Positions 1 to 9,220 of a stretch of 64,000 nucleotides of DNA are shown piece after piece. Origin of the DNA: Streptococcus vicugnae (GTDB taxonomy: Bacteria; Bacillota; Bacilli; Lactobacillales; Streptococcaceae); assembly GCF_016461705.1 (NCBI RefSeq), contig NZ_JAEMHW010000001.1, positions 248,001-312,000 of the forward strand. The letters run 5' to 3'. The first letter of the stretch is position 1, and every line of letters begins with the position of its first letter. The notes below the pieces were generated by a model. It saw only the letters and a program-made list of their open reading frames with translations. It had not been told where the DNA came from and ran no database searches. The translations under genes and the position numbers were made by a program.

Positions 1-387
1 AAATGCTAAAAACCAAACAATGATGATTTTCAAATATTCAGCTGGTTGGAAACTAATCGGACCAATAACAATCCAACCGTGAGCACCGTTGACAGTCTTG
101 GTGAAGAAACGCGCAATCAACAAGAGCACTACTTCTACCATCATCGTCATTGTCAAAGTACGAGAGTTTTTTAAAAAGTTTAATTTTAATTTATATATAA
201 AAAGAATAGCAACTAGACTAATTATCCAAAAGACTCCTTGGTTCAGTACTGACATAAAGGGATTTATACCGTATTGAATCAGTGTCGCACTGGTTGTTGA
301 ATAGACAACAATTAATCCAATTACTGAAAGGATTAAATAAGGCACAAGGATAGAATAATTTAGGAGATGCCTTTTATCAATTTTCAT
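1..387 (-). CDS. ftsW: Cell division lipid II polymerase FtsW, N-terminal part (cut by window edge)
   Basis: This is the first 129 codons of a SEDS-family membrane protein whose gene runs off the left edge. FtsW polymerises septal peptidoglycan together with its partner class B PBP. The translation starts MKIDKRHLLNYSILVPYLIL and continues with VVYSTTSA, typical of the first FtsW/RodA transmembrane helix and loop. Further on are the SEDS signature GAHGWIVIGPISFQPAE and another hydrophobic helix. The gene lies just downstream of ppc in the same orientation, the usual streptococcal ppc-ftsW order, which favours FtsW over RodA. The ATG is at 385-387, with 114 bp to ppc. Confidence 0.85.
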   Translation of the reverse strand, partial: MKIDKRHLLNYSILVPYLILSVIGLIVVYSTTSATLIQYGINPFMSVLNQGVFWIISLVAILFIYKLKLNFLKNSRTLTMTMMVEVVLLLIARFFTKTVNGAHGWIVIGPISFQPAEYLKIIIVWFLAF

Positions 388-501
388 AGAGTCACCTATA
401 ATATCTTCGATTTTATCATATGACATTATATCATCTTTCTGGACTAAAAAAAAGTCAAAGTCTGAGAACTTAATCCCAGACCTCGACTTTGGTTAAACAT
501 A

Positions 502-3324
502 TCAGCCAGAATTACGTAATCCTGTGGCAATACCGTTAATTGTAGTGTGAATGAGTTTTTCGTAATCTTCGTCTAACTCATCATGACGCAAGCGTTTTAT
601 TAACTCAATTTGAATGTAATTCAAAACGTTAAAGTATGGAATGCGATAATCCAAGCTTGCGCGAAGTGATGGATTTTCTTCCAACAAGTTATCATGTTTT
701 TCAATTGCCAAGATGACATCTTTTGTCAATTGCCATTCATCAAGAATAATATTGAAAACATTACGAACTTCTTCACTTTCAGCCAATTTTGAATATTGGA
801 AAGCAATATTCATGTTTGATTTAGACAATACCATGTCTACGTTTGAAAGAAGTGAATGGAAGAATGGCCATTTTTCATACATGTGTTGAAGTTTTTCAAG
901 ATTTCCTTCTTCAGCATCGATGAAATGTTTGAAGGCTGAACCAACACCATACCAACCCGGGAACATGATACGACTTTGTGACCATGAGAATACCCAAGGA
1001 ATCGCACGAAGACCAGAAATTTCTGTGATTGTCTTACGAGCAGCCGGACGTGAACCAATGTTCAAGCTTGATACTTCTTTAATTGGAGTAGCTTCGAAGA
1101 AGTAATCGTAGAAATGTGGATTTCCAAATACCAAATCACGGTAAACGCCATTTGAATATGTGACAATACCATCCATTGTTTCACGGAATGTATCAATCTC
1201 ATCTGGATTAGTGATCATACGAGTTACGATACGGTCAACAGTTGCTGAGAGCAACATTTCAAGATTGTAGTAAGCAACGTCTTTATTACCATATTTGTTT
1301 TCGATGATTTCACCTTGTTCTGTAAGACGGATACGGTCTTTGATAGAACCAAACGGTTGTGATGTGATAGCTTCATATGAAGGACCACCACCACGGCCAA
1401 CAGTACCACCACGACCATGAATGAAGGTTACTTTAATATCGCGTTCTGAACCGATACGAGTCAATTCATTTTGAGCTTTGTAAAGTGTCCATACTGATGA
1501 TAGGTAACCACCATCTTTGTTACTATCTGAGTAACCAAGCATGATTTCTTGGTAACCTTTGTTAGCTGAAACCCAACGACGAACAATATCATAGTCAAGA
1601 TATTCTTCCATGATACCACGTGAGTTTTCAAGGTCTTCGATTGTTTCAAAAAGTGGTACGATTTGAACACGTGCTTTTTGATTATCAAGCAAACCAACTT
1701 CTTTAAGCATGATAGCCAATTCAAACATATCAGAAACACTTTCAGTATGTGAAATGATGTGTTGTTTGATGACTTCATCACCTAATTTATCTTTAAGGTA
1801 ACGAGCTGTTTGGAAAATAGCCAATTCTTTTTGAAGTTGTTCAGATTTTTCAGCATTTGTTGATGACAAAGTACGTGGATCTTCTTGCAACACTTTAAGA
1901 AGCACTTTAACTTTTTCTTCTTCAGAAAGAGCGCTGTAATCTTCAACAATATTTGCTGATTTCAACAATTCTGCGACACAAGCTTCGTTAACACTTGAAT
2001 CTTGACGCATATCAATTGTTGCAAGGTAGAATCCAAAGACATCGACAGCTTGAAGCAACTCACTAAAGTCACCTGTCAAGAGGGCATCATCATCGTTATC
2101 AAGCAATGATTGTTTGATGATGAGCAAGTCGTCTTTAAATTCTTGAGCAGTTTTATAACTTGGAATTTCATCTTGAAGTTCTGATGAAACTTTATTAACT
2201 TTGTTTTGTAAATATTTAGCAATAACACTTGCGTTGTTAGTGCTTGCGTAAACATCTGAACCAAGTTTACTATTTTCAAGTGCACGACGTGAAATAGTTG
2301 GACCAGCTTTCAATTCAATCAATGTTTGAATCAATTTTGATTGGATGTAATTGAAGGCTTTACGGTATGGTTCATTTTCGCGGTAAATTGACTTATCGCT
2401 AGATAGCTCAGCCAAACGTTCAACTTCAGGGCTGATTTTTGTCAACGTTGTTGAAAGTGAGAATGTGCGGTAAAGGCCTGTCAATTTTTCAATGTAGTAA
2501 TTGATAATGACTTCACTTTGAACAGTAGCTGACAAACGAAGTGTTTCAGCAGTTACGTATGGGTTACCATCACGGTCACCACCGATCCACATGCCCATTG
2601 TGATAGGTTTTGGATTTTCAAGGTCAATACCTTTTTCAGCGGCCAAACGTTTGTACTCTGACGTCAATTTAGTAATCGCTTGAATTAAGGATCCATTGTA
2701 ATATTCCATTACATTGGTAATTTCATTTTTTACCTTAAGTTTTTTCTCACGAATGATGTCCGTTTGCATGATGATTTCAATGTAACGGCGTAAGTCAGTG
2801 TACCATTTGTCGCGGTTAACAACTCCTGCTTTCACATCACGGTATTTACGCAAAAGGTCGTGAATATGATTTGTTAATTCAAGAACCGTTTTACGTTGAA
2901 CTTGTGTTGGGTGGGCAGTCAATACAGGTACAACATTTACATTTTCAAGGATTTCTTTAGAGTTTTCGCTTTCTGAAACCATGTCAACTGTCATAGAGAG
3001 CTTGCCAAGATAATCTTGATTTGTATTATTTTGGTAGTTGATTTCATAAGCAAAGTCAACGTCTTCAGAAATGTTGATTAAAAGTGGCAAAATTGAAAAA
3101 TAACGAGACACAACAACCATCTCTTCGTTGGTTAACTGAGCTACTAATTCTTCAAGTTTGACGTATTCATCACTTGCTGACAATTCAACAATGTTTTGAA
3201 TTTTAGCGAATACCTCATCACCAACCATCTGATGGGTTGTTTCATCGAGCAAGCTTTTTAAAACTTTGACTTCCTCGGTAATGATCGACTGGGTATCATT
3301 GTTCTCCAGTTTTTGGATTGTCAC
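502..3324 (-). CDS. ppc: Phosphoenolpyruvate carboxylase
   Basis: Anaplerotic enzyme that carboxylates PEP to oxaloacetate, feeding aspartate-family synthesis in organisms with an incomplete TCA cycle. The reading frame carries the family motifs in order: [12 protein letters not shown] with catalytic His near residue 138, [18 protein letters not shown], the glycine-rich loop [13 protein letters not shown], and [17 protein letters not shown]. Length (~940 aa) is normal. The frame is open from a GTG at 3333, but the AAGGAG Shine-Dalgarno (3333-3338) runs into that codon. The second GTG at 3324, 8 nt after the SD, is the better start. The C-terminus reads RNSG where the family nearly always ends NTG, a conservative change. 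Transcribed toward ftsW. Confidence 0.95.
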   Translation of the reverse strand: MTIQKLENNDTQSIITEEVKVLKSLLDETTHQMVGDEVFAKIQNIVELSASDEYVKLEELVAQLTNEEMVVVSRYFSILPLLINISEDVDFAYEINYQNNTNQDYLGKLSMTVDMVSESENSKEILENVNVVPVLTAHPTQVQRKTVLELTNHIHDLLRKYRDVKAGVVNRDKWYTDLRRYIEIIMQTDIIREKKLKVKNEITNVMEYYNGSLIQAITKLTSEYKRLAAEKGIDLENPKPITMGMWIGGDRDGNPYVTAETLRLSATVQSEVIINYYIEKLTGLYRTFSLSTTLTKISPEVERLAELSSDKSIYRENEPYRKAFNYIQSKLIQTLIELKAGPTISRRALENSKLGSDVYASTNNASVIAKYLQNKVNKVSSELQDEIPSYKTAQEFKDDLLIIKQSLLDNDDDALLTGDFSELLQAVDVFGFYLATIDMRQDSSVNEACVAELLKSANIVEDYSALSEEEKVKVLLKVLQEDPRTLSSTNAEKSEQLQKELAIFQTARYLKDKLGDEVIKQHIISHTESVSDMFELAIMLKEVGLLDNQKARVQIVPLFETIEDLENSRGIMEEYLDYDIVRRWVSANKGYQEIMLGYSDSNKDGGYLSSVWTLYKAQNELTRIGSERDIKVTFIHGRGGTVGRGGGPSYEAITSQPFGSIKDRIRLTEQGEIIENKYGNKDVAYYNLEMLLSATVDRIVTRMITNPDEIDTFRETMDGIVTYSNGVYRDLVFGNPHFYDYFFEATPIKEVSSLNIGSRPAARKTITEISGLRAIPWVFSWSQSRIMFPGWYGVGSAFKHFIDAEEGNLEKLQHMYEKWPFFHSLLSNVDMVLSKSNMNIAFQYSKLAESEEVRNVFNIILDEWQLTKDVILAIEKHDNLLEENPSLRASLDYRIPYFNVLNYIQIELIKRLRHDELDEDYEKLIHTTINGIATGLRNSG

Positions 3325-3637
3325 ACTCTTCACTCCTTTTTTGTTCGGATTTTAATCCTTTATTACAAGCGTACTACTTAATCATACCACTTTTTACGGA
3401 AAATGTAACCCAATTTCTATAAATTGCACATTATTTTATATAATTTTCTGACTTTTTTAAACAACCTTCTTCACATTATTTCCTGACAAAGCTTGTTAGA
3501 TGGGCAATGTCACCGCTTTACTAAAAAATTGATATTCCACAAAAATTTTTTTGAAAAAATTTTAACAGTTCTCTTTTTATTTCACTACTTTTTTCTGATA
3601 TACTGAGTCATAATAAAGTTATAAGAAGAGGTAGAAC
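3325..3637. other. Divergent ppc/pepF intergenic region
   Basis: About 313 bp, very AT-rich and without a convincing ORF. On the plus strand an extended -10 (TGATATACT, 3596-3604) precedes pepF. AGAAGAGG at 3624-3631 is its Shine-Dalgarno. No clear terminator, operator or RNA motif was recognised in the remainder. Confidence 0.5.
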
Positions 3638-5437
3638 ATGGAATTAAAACAACGTTCAGAATTTCCTGAAAATGAACTTTGGGATCTAAGTGCCCTTTAC
3701 CAAGACCGCGAAGATTTTTTACGAAGTATTGAAAAAACACTTGAGGATATCACACTTTTTAAAAAGAATTATCTAGATAATTTGAAAACCGTTGATGATT
3801 TCACTCGCGCCCTTTACGAAGTTGAACAAATCTACATCGAAATGAGCCACATCGACAACTATGCCTTTATGCCACAAACAACTGATTTTAGCAACGAAGA
3901 ATTTGCTCAGATTGCTCAAGCTGGTGCAGATTTCTTTACCAAAGCTAACGTAGAACTCAGTTTCTTTGACACTGCTCTTGCTACTGCAGATTCTGAAATT
4001 CTAGATACTTTGGAAGCTAATCCGCATTTTAGCGCAGCCATCCGCCAAGCAAAAATTAAGAAAAGTCACTTCATCTCTCCAGAAGTTGAAAAAACACTGA
4101 CCAACCTTGGTGAAGTTTTTAGCGCTCCGCAAGATATTTACACAAAAATGCGAGCTGGTGACTTCGCCATGGATGATTTTGAAGTAGAAGGTAAAGTTTA
4201 CAAAAACTCTTTTGTTACTTATGAAAACTTCTATCAAAATCATGAAAATGCTGAAGTACGTGAAAAAGCCTTTCGTTCTTTCTCTGCCGGCCTTCGAAAA
4301 CACCAAAATGCAGCAGCTAGCGCTTATCTCGCACAAGTTAAATCTGAAAAACTGATTTCTGACATGCGAGGCTATGATTCAGTCTTTGATTATCTCCTGG
4401 CTGAACAAGAAGTTGACTGTGACATGTTCAATCGCCAAATAGACCTTATCATGACTGAGTTTGCTCCAGTAGCCCAAAAATATTTGAAACACGTTGCTAA
4501 AGTCAACGGCATTGAGAAAATGACATTTGCGGATTGGAAACTTGATTTGGACGGCGAGTTAAATCCACAAATTACTATCGATGATGCTTATGATATAGTC
4601 ATGAAATCTGTGGCACCTCTTGGTCAAGAATACGCAAATGAAGTCTCACGTTTCAGAAAAGAACGCTGGGTTGACTTTGCCGCAAATGCCAACAAAGATT
4701 CTGGCGGTTACGCTGCCGACCCATACAAAGTTCATCCTTACATCTTAATGAGTTGGACTGGTCGTATGTCTGATGTTTACACACTCATTCACGAAATCGG
4801 GCACTCTGGTCAATTTATCTTCTCTGACAATAACCAAAGTTACTTCAATACTCACATGTCAACTTACTACGTTGAAGCTCCATCAACCTTCAACGAACTA
4901 CTTTTAAGTGATTATCTGGAAAAACAATTTGATAACCCACGTCAAAAACGTTTTGCACTTGCTCACCGCTTAACAGACACTTACTTCCACAATTTCATCA
5001 CACACTTATTAGAAGCAGCCTTCCAACGTCGTGTTTACAGCTTAATTGAAGAAGGTAAGACTTTTGGTGCCGAACAACTTAACAGCATTATGAAAGACGT
5101 CCTAAGTCAATTCTGGGGTGATGCCATCGATATTGATGATGACGCTGCACTTACTTGGATGCGCCAAAGTCACTACTACATGGGACTTTATAGCTATACT
5201 TACTCTGCTGGTATGGTTATTTCAACTACAGGTTACCTTAACCTAAAACGTAATCGAGACGGTGACAAAGATTGGCTAAATTTCTTGAAATCTGGTGGTT
5301 CACGTACGCCACTTGACACTGCAAAATTAATCGGTGCTGATATCTCAACCGCTCAACCACTTCGTGATACCATCCAATTCTTGAGTGATACCGTCGACCA
5401 AATCATTACATACACAGAGGAGCTTAATCATGACTAA
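3638..5437 (+). CDS. pepF: Oligoendopeptidase F (M3 metallopeptidase)
   Basis: Cytoplasmic zinc peptidase of family M3 that trims oligopeptides of roughly 7-17 residues after import. At 599 aa it matches PepF/PepB of lactic acid bacteria. The zinc site HEIGH is at residues 385-389, with the downstream glutamate expected in EAPSTFNELLL. The N-terminal PepF helical domain begins around residue 110. The ATG follows an AGAAGAGG Shine-Dalgarno by 6 nt. The stop overlaps the next gene by 8 nt, so it is co-transcribed and probably translationally coupled with the glutathione peroxidase. Confidence 0.93.
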   Translation: MELKQRSEFPENELWDLSALYQDREDFLRSIEKTLEDITLFKKNYLDNLKTVDDFTRALYEVEQIYIEMSHIDNYAFMPQTTDFSNEEFAQIAQAGADFFTKANVELSFFDTALATADSEILDTLEANPHFSAAIRQAKIKKSHFISPEVEKTLTNLGEVFSAPQDIYTKMRAGDFAMDDFEVEGKVYKNSFVTYENFYQNHENAEVREKAFRSFSAGLRKHQNAAASAYLAQVKSEKLISDMRGYDSVFDYLLAEQEVDCDMFNRQIDLIMTEFAPVAQKYLKHVAKVNGIEKMTFADWKLDLDGELNPQITIDDAYDIVMKSVAPLGQEYANEVSRFRKERWVDFAANANKDSGGYAADPYKVHPYILMSWTGRMSDVYTLIHEIGHSGQFIFSDNNQSYFNTHMSTYYVEAPSTFNELLLSDYLEKQFDNPRQKRFALAHRLTDTYFHNFITHLLEAAFQRRVYSLIEEGKTFGAEQLNSIMKDVLSQFWGDAIDIDDDAALTWMRQSHYYMGLYSYTYSAGMVISTTGYLNLKRNRDGDKDWLNFLKSGGSRTPLDTAKLIGADISTAQPLRDTIQFLSDTVDQIITYTEELNHD

Positions 5438-5909
5438 TCTATACAACTTCACTGTCAAAGCCCAAGATGGATCAGACATTTCTCTTTCAAAATACCAAGG
5501 TAAAGTCCTTTTGGTGGTTAATACCGCAACTGGTTGTGGTCTAACGCCACAATACGAGGGCCTGCAAAAGATTTACGATAATTATCATGATAAAGGATTT
5601 GAAATTTTAGATTTTCCTTGTAACCAATTTATGAATCAGGCGCCGGGAACTGCTGATGAAATCAACACTTTTTGTACTTTAAATTATCACACAACATTTC
5701 CACGTTTTGCGAAAATCAATGTTAACGGAAAAGAAACTGATCCCCTATACAAATGGCTGAAAGACCAAAAGAAAGGTCCACTTGGCAAACGTATCGAATG
5801 GAACTTTGCGAAATTCCTTATTGACCAAAATGGAAATGTCGTCAAACGCTTTTCTGCAAAAACAGAACCTGAAACAATTGTTACAGAACTAGAAAGCCTT
5901 TTCAAATAA
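5430..5909 (+). CDS. gpo: Glutathione peroxidase family protein (thiol peroxidase)
   Basis: A 159-residue GPx-fold peroxidase that reduces hydrogen peroxide or organic hydroperoxides; bacterial members usually take electrons from thioredoxin. The catalytic tetrad is visible: Cys36 in NTATGCGLTPQY, Gln in FPCNQF, and Trp-Asn in EWNFAKFLI. The frame is open further upstream, but the ATG at 5430 preceded by GAGGAG is the natural start; it overlaps the pepF stop by 8 nt. No selenocysteine codon is present. The symbol follows streptococcal usage. Confidence 0.9.
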   Translation: MTNLYNFTVKAQDGSDISLSKYQGKVLLVVNTATGCGLTPQYEGLQKIYDNYHDKGFEILDFPCNQFMNQAPGTADEINTFCTLNYHTTFPRFAKINVNGKETDPLYKWLKDQKKGPLGKRIEWNFAKFLIDQNGNVVKRFSAKTEPETIVTELESLFK

Positions 5910-5990
5910 CATACCCCAGAAAAGCTTATTGCAACGGCTTTACTGGCGTTACTGACTTTCGTGATGTCCATAGATAGTTTGTTAAAAAAT

Positions 5991-6007
5991 ATGACAATTT
6001 GGTTACA
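5991..6007 (-). promoter_or_regulatory. Candidate VicR/WalR box upstream of the GH25 hydrolase
   Basis: On the minus strand the sequence reads TGTAAC-CAAAT-TGTCAT. The published WalR/VicR consensus is TGTWAH-N5-TGTWAH, so only one position deviates (C for W in the second half-site). It lies 14 bp upstream of the -35 of the downstream wall-hydrolase gene, a plausible activator position. VicR is encoded in this window. Confidence 0.5.
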
Positions 6008-6021
6008 AAATGATCATTGTT

Positions 6022-6050
6022 TTGATTTTTGATTCTTTTTACGCTAAAAT
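6022..6050 (+). promoter_or_regulatory. Promoter of the GH25 gene, start-proximal
   Basis: TTGATT (6022-6027), a 17-bp spacer and TAAAAT (6045-6050). Only 7 nt separate the -10 from the ATG at 6058, so the transcript is predicted to begin at or next to the start codon. No Shine-Dalgarno is present. Confidence 0.5.
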
Positions 6051-6057
6051 ATGACTA

Positions 6058-6915
6058 ATGAGAAGACGATTAAAACCAATTGTTGTTGTAGTTTTCTTCG
6101 CCCTGTGTGGGCTATTTCTCGTGATTGGTAAAGTTCACTCTGATAGCTTACGAAAGCAACAACTGGCTTCGGCTAAAGCTTCTATTCCAACTATGAGTAG
6201 CTCAAGCACGACACCTACCACTACATCAACTTCAGAAACTGATGAAGAATTTGTTCTTAATCCAATTATCGACGTTTCAGGTTGGCAACTACCAAATGAA
6301 ATTGACTACGATACTTTATCTCAAAATATTTCTGGTGCTATCGTACGTGTCTATGGAGGGTCACAAATCAGTAAAGATAGCAACGCTGCCTATACAACTG
6401 GTATCGATAAATCGTTTAAGACACATATCAAAGAATTTCAAAAACGAGATGTGCCTGTAGCCGTCTACAGTTACGCCCTCGGCAAAAGCGTCAAAGAAAT
6501 GAAAAACGAAGCAAGAACTTTCTATGAAAATGCTTCGCCATACAAACCTACTTTCTACTGGATTGACGTTGAGGAAGCAACTATGTCAGACATGAACAAA
6601 GGTGTACAGGCATTCTTAAGTGAATTAAAACGACTTGGAGCTGAGAAAGTAGGTATCTATATCGGTACTTATTTCATGACCGAGCAAGAAATTTCTGTCG
6701 ACGGTTTTGATGCTGTATGGATTCCTGCTTATGGTTCAGACTCAGGTTACTACGATGCTGCTCCACAGACAGACTTGGATTACGATCTTCATCAATATAC
6801 ATCACAAGGTTACCTTGGCGGGTTTGATTCTGCTCTTGATTTGAACCAAATCGCCGTTACCAAAGATCGAAAAGAAACGTACGAAAAACTTTTCGGAAAA
6901 GCTGATAACAAATAA
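6058..6915 (+). CDS. Membrane-anchored GH25 lysozyme-like muramidase
   Basis: 285 aa. It has an N-terminal signal-anchor helix (residues ~8-25), a Ser/Thr-rich linker (TMSSSSTTPTTTSTSE) and a GH25 domain from about residue 70. Domain landmarks are PIIDVSGWQLP at its first beta strand and YWIDVEEA with catalytic D170/E172. Further marks are GIYIGTYF, VWIPAYG and DLHQYTSQGYLGG. It should cut the MurNAc-GlcNAc bond of peptidoglycan at the outer membrane face. There is no Shine-Dalgarno and the -10 lies 7 nt before ATG, so initiation is probably leaderless. A terminator follows. Control by VicR is inferred from the upstream box. Confidence 0.85.
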   Translation: MRRRLKPIVVVVFFALCGLFLVIGKVHSDSLRKQQLASAKASIPTMSSSSTTPTTTSTSETDEEFVLNPIIDVSGWQLPNEIDYDTLSQNISGAIVRVYGGSQISKDSNAAYTTGIDKSFKTHIKEFQKRDVPVAVYSYALGKSVKEMKNEARTFYENASPYKPTFYWIDVEEATMSDMNKGVQAFLSELKRLGAEKVGIYIGTYFMTEQEISVDGFDAVWIPAYGSDSGYYDAAPQTDLDYDLHQYTSQGYLGGFDSALDLNQIAVTKDRKETYEKLFGKADNK

Positions 6916-6917
6916 AG

Positions 6918-6953
6918 GACTAGCATTTTGATTTTGCTAGTCTTTTTATTTTT
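6918..6953 (+). terminator. Rho-independent terminator of the GH25 gene
   Basis: GACTAGCA (6918-6925) pairs with TGCTAGTC (6935-6942) and is followed by a T-rich tract. Confidence 0.8.
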
Positions 6954-6970
6954 CTTTAAGCCAATCAAAC

Positions 6971-6976
6971 TATAAT
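6971..6976 (+). promoter_or_regulatory. Start-proximal -10 box of the amidase gene
   Basis: A consensus TATAAT ends 6 nt before the ATG at 6983. No good -35 at the usual spacing was seen. There is no Shine-Dalgarno, so the message is predicted to be leaderless. Confidence 0.45.
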
Positions 6977-6982
6977 TTAGAC

Positions 6983-7972
6983 ATGACAATAAAGAAACAT
7001 CTCTCTCGGAGGAAACGACATCAAAAATCAGTTTACCTAAACATTTCTGTCTTAGTCATTTCCTCTGCTGCACTTATAATCATTTTTTCTAAACTATTCT
7101 TTTCGGGAATTATTACACACGCGCTTGATCAAGGCTTGGATTTGTCATCAGCTAGCAACTACACTACGTCTCAAACAGCCACTGTCTCAAACACTAAAGC
7201 TAATATTTACACAAAAAATGGCTCAAGCACCAGTCTTCCAAAAGATACCGAGTTATCTATCGATGCTTATTATTACAAAGCTAAAATCAATGAAAAAGAA
7301 GTTACCCTTGCAGAATTTGACATGAATGGTAAAACTTACTATATCGACACCAAAGATATTTCACTACAGCAAACAAACGCCATCAACCAATATATTGCTG
7401 GGACACTTACCTATTCACACAGCGAGATTACAGATAGTATTGAAAAGAGCTTTGAACAAAGCGCTTATAAAACCTCTGATGGTAAACCTCGTGGAATCAT
7501 TATTCACGATACTGGCGTTGATAATTCAACTATCCAAAGTGAAGTGAACTATATGATTCAAAATTATGATGAAGAAGGCATTTTTGTCCATTCTTTCATC
7601 GACGATGCAACCATTCTTCGTATTGCTGATGAAAATTACGAAGCTCAAGGCGCTGGTGCCAAAGCCAATCCTTACTACATTCAATTTGAATTAACACATG
7701 AAACTTCACAAGACGGCTTTGCAAAGCAATTAGCCAATGCTGCTTATTACACGGCGTACATGCTAAAAAAATATGACCTTCCCGTAACACTTGGTCAAGA
7801 AAATGGAAGCGGAAGTATTTGGACACACGAAATGGTTAGCCAATATCTTGGTGGAACAGACCACGTTGATCCAACTGATTATTGGAGTGAAACTGGCTAT
7901 TACTATTTTGGATGCGATTATGATGTTAATGACTTTGTTGAGCTCGTCCAAGCGTATTATAATACTCTTTAA
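6983..7972 (+). CDS. Membrane-anchored N-acetylmuramoyl-L-alanine amidase (Amidase_2 type)
   Basis: 329 aa. A basic N-terminus (KKHLSRRKRHQK) is followed by one transmembrane helix at ~18-40, an SH3-like beta-rich spacer and an Amidase_2/PGRP domain from about residue 168. Domain marks are GIIIHDTG with zinc ligand H175, FVHSFIDDATILRI, IQFELTHE, and WTHEMVSQYLGGTDHVDP with further His ligands. It should cleave the amide between MurNAc and the stem peptide. It lies head-to-tail with the GH25 muramidase but is separated by a terminator and has its own -10. The pair looks like a wall-remodelling set. Confidence 0.83.
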   Translation: MTIKKHLSRRKRHQKSVYLNISVLVISSAALIIIFSKLFFSGIITHALDQGLDLSSASNYTTSQTATVSNTKANIYTKNGSSTSLPKDTELSIDAYYYKAKINEKEVTLAEFDMNGKTYYIDTKDISLQQTNAINQYIAGTLTYSHSEITDSIEKSFEQSAYKTSDGKPRGIIIHDTGVDNSTIQSEVNYMIQNYDEEGIFVHSFIDDATILRIADENYEAQGAGAKANPYYIQFELTHETSQDGFAKQLANAAYYTAYMLKKYDLPVTLGQENGSGSIWTHEMVSQYLGGTDHVDPTDYWSETGYYYFGCDYDVNDFVELVQAYYNTL

Positions 7973-8002
7973 AGGTGCAAACTTGTACCTTTTTATTTTT
8001 TT
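7971..8002 (+). terminator. Terminator of the amidase gene
   Basis: A short GC-containing stem, AAGGTGC with GTACCTT (one G-U pair), overlaps the stop codon and is followed by a run of T. Confidence 0.65.
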
Positions 8003-8050
8003 AGTAAAATAGAGAGTGAATAGACTGAAATAGAAAGATTGAGAGGAAAA

Positions 8051-8536
8051 ATGGCAAAAAAAGCGAAATTAAAAAAGACTTTAGTCGACCAAATTTTAGA
8101 TAAAGCAAAAATTGAACATGACAGCTTAGCCATCAATGCCTTAAAAGATGAGTTACCTGAAGGCGTTGAAAAATCAGATATTTTCAAAACTTTAGCGCTT
8201 AGTGGTGATAAAACTGGTCCTCTAATCGGAATCGTACAAATCACCGAACACCTTTCCGAAAAGAAATTGGCCAAAGTTTCTGGAAATAAAAAAGTCAGCA
8301 TGATTCCACAAAAGAATCTTCAAAAAACAACTGGCTACATTCACGGCGCTAACAATCCTGTCGGCATCCACCAAAAACACAATTTCCCAATTTTCATTGA
8401 TAATCGCGCTCTTGAAATGGGAACTATGATTGTCTCTGCTGGTGAAGTTGGACGCTCAATCCGCATCGATAGCCAAACGTTGGCAGATTTTGTCGATGCA
8501 AGTTTTGCTGATTTAATTGATGATTCACACCAATGA
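8051..8536 (+). CDS. ybaK: Cys-tRNA(Pro)/Cys-tRNA(Cys) deacylase YbaK
   Basis: Trans-editing enzyme that hydrolyses Cys wrongly loaded on tRNA(Pro). At 161 aa it is one YbaK/ProX domain. Marks are a conserved Lys in LSGDKTGPLIGIV and the substrate loop YIHGANNPVGIHQK, followed by IFIDN. The frame is open to a TTG at 8039, but the ATG at 8051 after GAGAGG is the better start. It is followed 21 bp later by the phosphatase gene, probably one transcript. Relatives in enterococci are named EbsC. Confidence 0.87.
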   Translation: MAKKAKLKKTLVDQILDKAKIEHDSLAINALKDELPEGVEKSDIFKTLALSGDKTGPLIGIVQITEHLSEKKLAKVSGNKKVSMIPQKNLQKTTGYIHGANNPVGIHQKHNFPIFIDNRALEMGTMIVSAGEVGRSIRIDSQTLADFVDASFADLIDDSHQ

Positions 8537-8557
8537 TAGCTTAGATTGGACAGAAAA

Positions 8558-9181
8558 ATGAAATTATATTTTGTAAGACATGGTAAAACACAATGGAATC
8601 TTGAAGGACGTTTTCAAGGTGCAAATGGTGACTCTCCACTCTTAGAAGAATCTGTTCGCGACCTCGAAAAATTAGGAGAGTATCTTCAAGATATTAAATT
8701 TGATGCTGTTTTCTCTAGTGACTTAAAACGTGCCAGTGACACCTGCAAAATCATCATGTCACGCAACAACTACCCAAAAGCCATTAGTTTTCAACCTGCA
8801 CTTCGTGAATGGCATCTTGGAAAATTAGAAGGTAGCAAAATCGCAACTATGACTGATATTTATCCTAAACAAATGGATGCGTTCCGTCATAATCTTGCTA
8901 AATTTGACAACGAGATTTTCAATGCTGAATCTCTTTATCAGACAACAAAACGTGTAGAAGCTTTTATTCGTTCAATGAAAGGTCGCCCATTTCAACATGT
9001 CCTTTTAGTTGGACACGGCGCTAACTTCACTGCTTCTATTCGTAACTTACTTGGTTATGAACCAGCTGTTTTACGTTCTAATGGTGGTTTAGATAACGGC
9101 AGTGTCACTGTTCTTGAAACCTTTGATTTCAATCAATACACTTGTCTTAAATGGAACGATACATATTACAAGGAAAAATGA
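8558..9181 (+). CDS. Histidine phosphatase superfamily protein (phosphoglycerate-mutase-like)
   Basis: 207 aa of branch 1 of the histidine phosphatase superfamily. The catalytic RHG is in YFVRHGKTQWNLEGRFQG, the supporting Arg in SSDLKRASDTC, the acid Glu in LREWHLGKLEG, and the second catalytic His in LLVGHGANF. The frame is open to a TTG at 8546, but the ATG at 8558 starts the beta strand directly and is preferred; the Shine-Dalgarno is weak. The substrate cannot be told from sequence. Co-oriented with ybaK and ends in a terminator shared with the opposing HAD gene. Confidence 0.85.
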   Translation: MKLYFVRHGKTQWNLEGRFQGANGDSPLLEESVRDLEKLGEYLQDIKFDAVFSSDLKRASDTCKIIMSRNNYPKAISFQPALREWHLGKLEGSKIATMTDIYPKQMDAFRHNLAKFDNEIFNAESLYQTTKRVEAFIRSMKGRPFQHVLLVGHGANFTASIRNLLGYEPAVLRSNGGLDNGSVTVLETFDFNQYTCLKWNDTYYKEK

Positions 9182-9191
9182 TTTAAATAGC

Positions 9192-9219
9192 AAAAAGCCC
9201 TCCGTATGGAGAGCTTTTT
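9192..9219. terminator. Bidirectional terminator between convergent genes
   Basis: AAAAGC-C-CTCC pairs with GGAG-A-GCTTTT around a GTAT loop, with A and T runs on either side. It separates the histidine phosphatase (+) from the HAD gene (-). Confidence 0.75.
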
Positions 9220-9220
9220 A

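Noticed and set aside
89..277. 62-aa plus-strand ORF
   Set aside because: It lies opposite ftsW; the minus strand gives a clear FtsW sequence.
5910..6000. Inverted repeat CCAG-A-AAAGC / GCTTT-A-CTGG after the glutathione peroxidase gene, considered as a terminator or attachment site
   Set aside because: No T run follows, one mismatch is present, and no direct-repeat partner was found.
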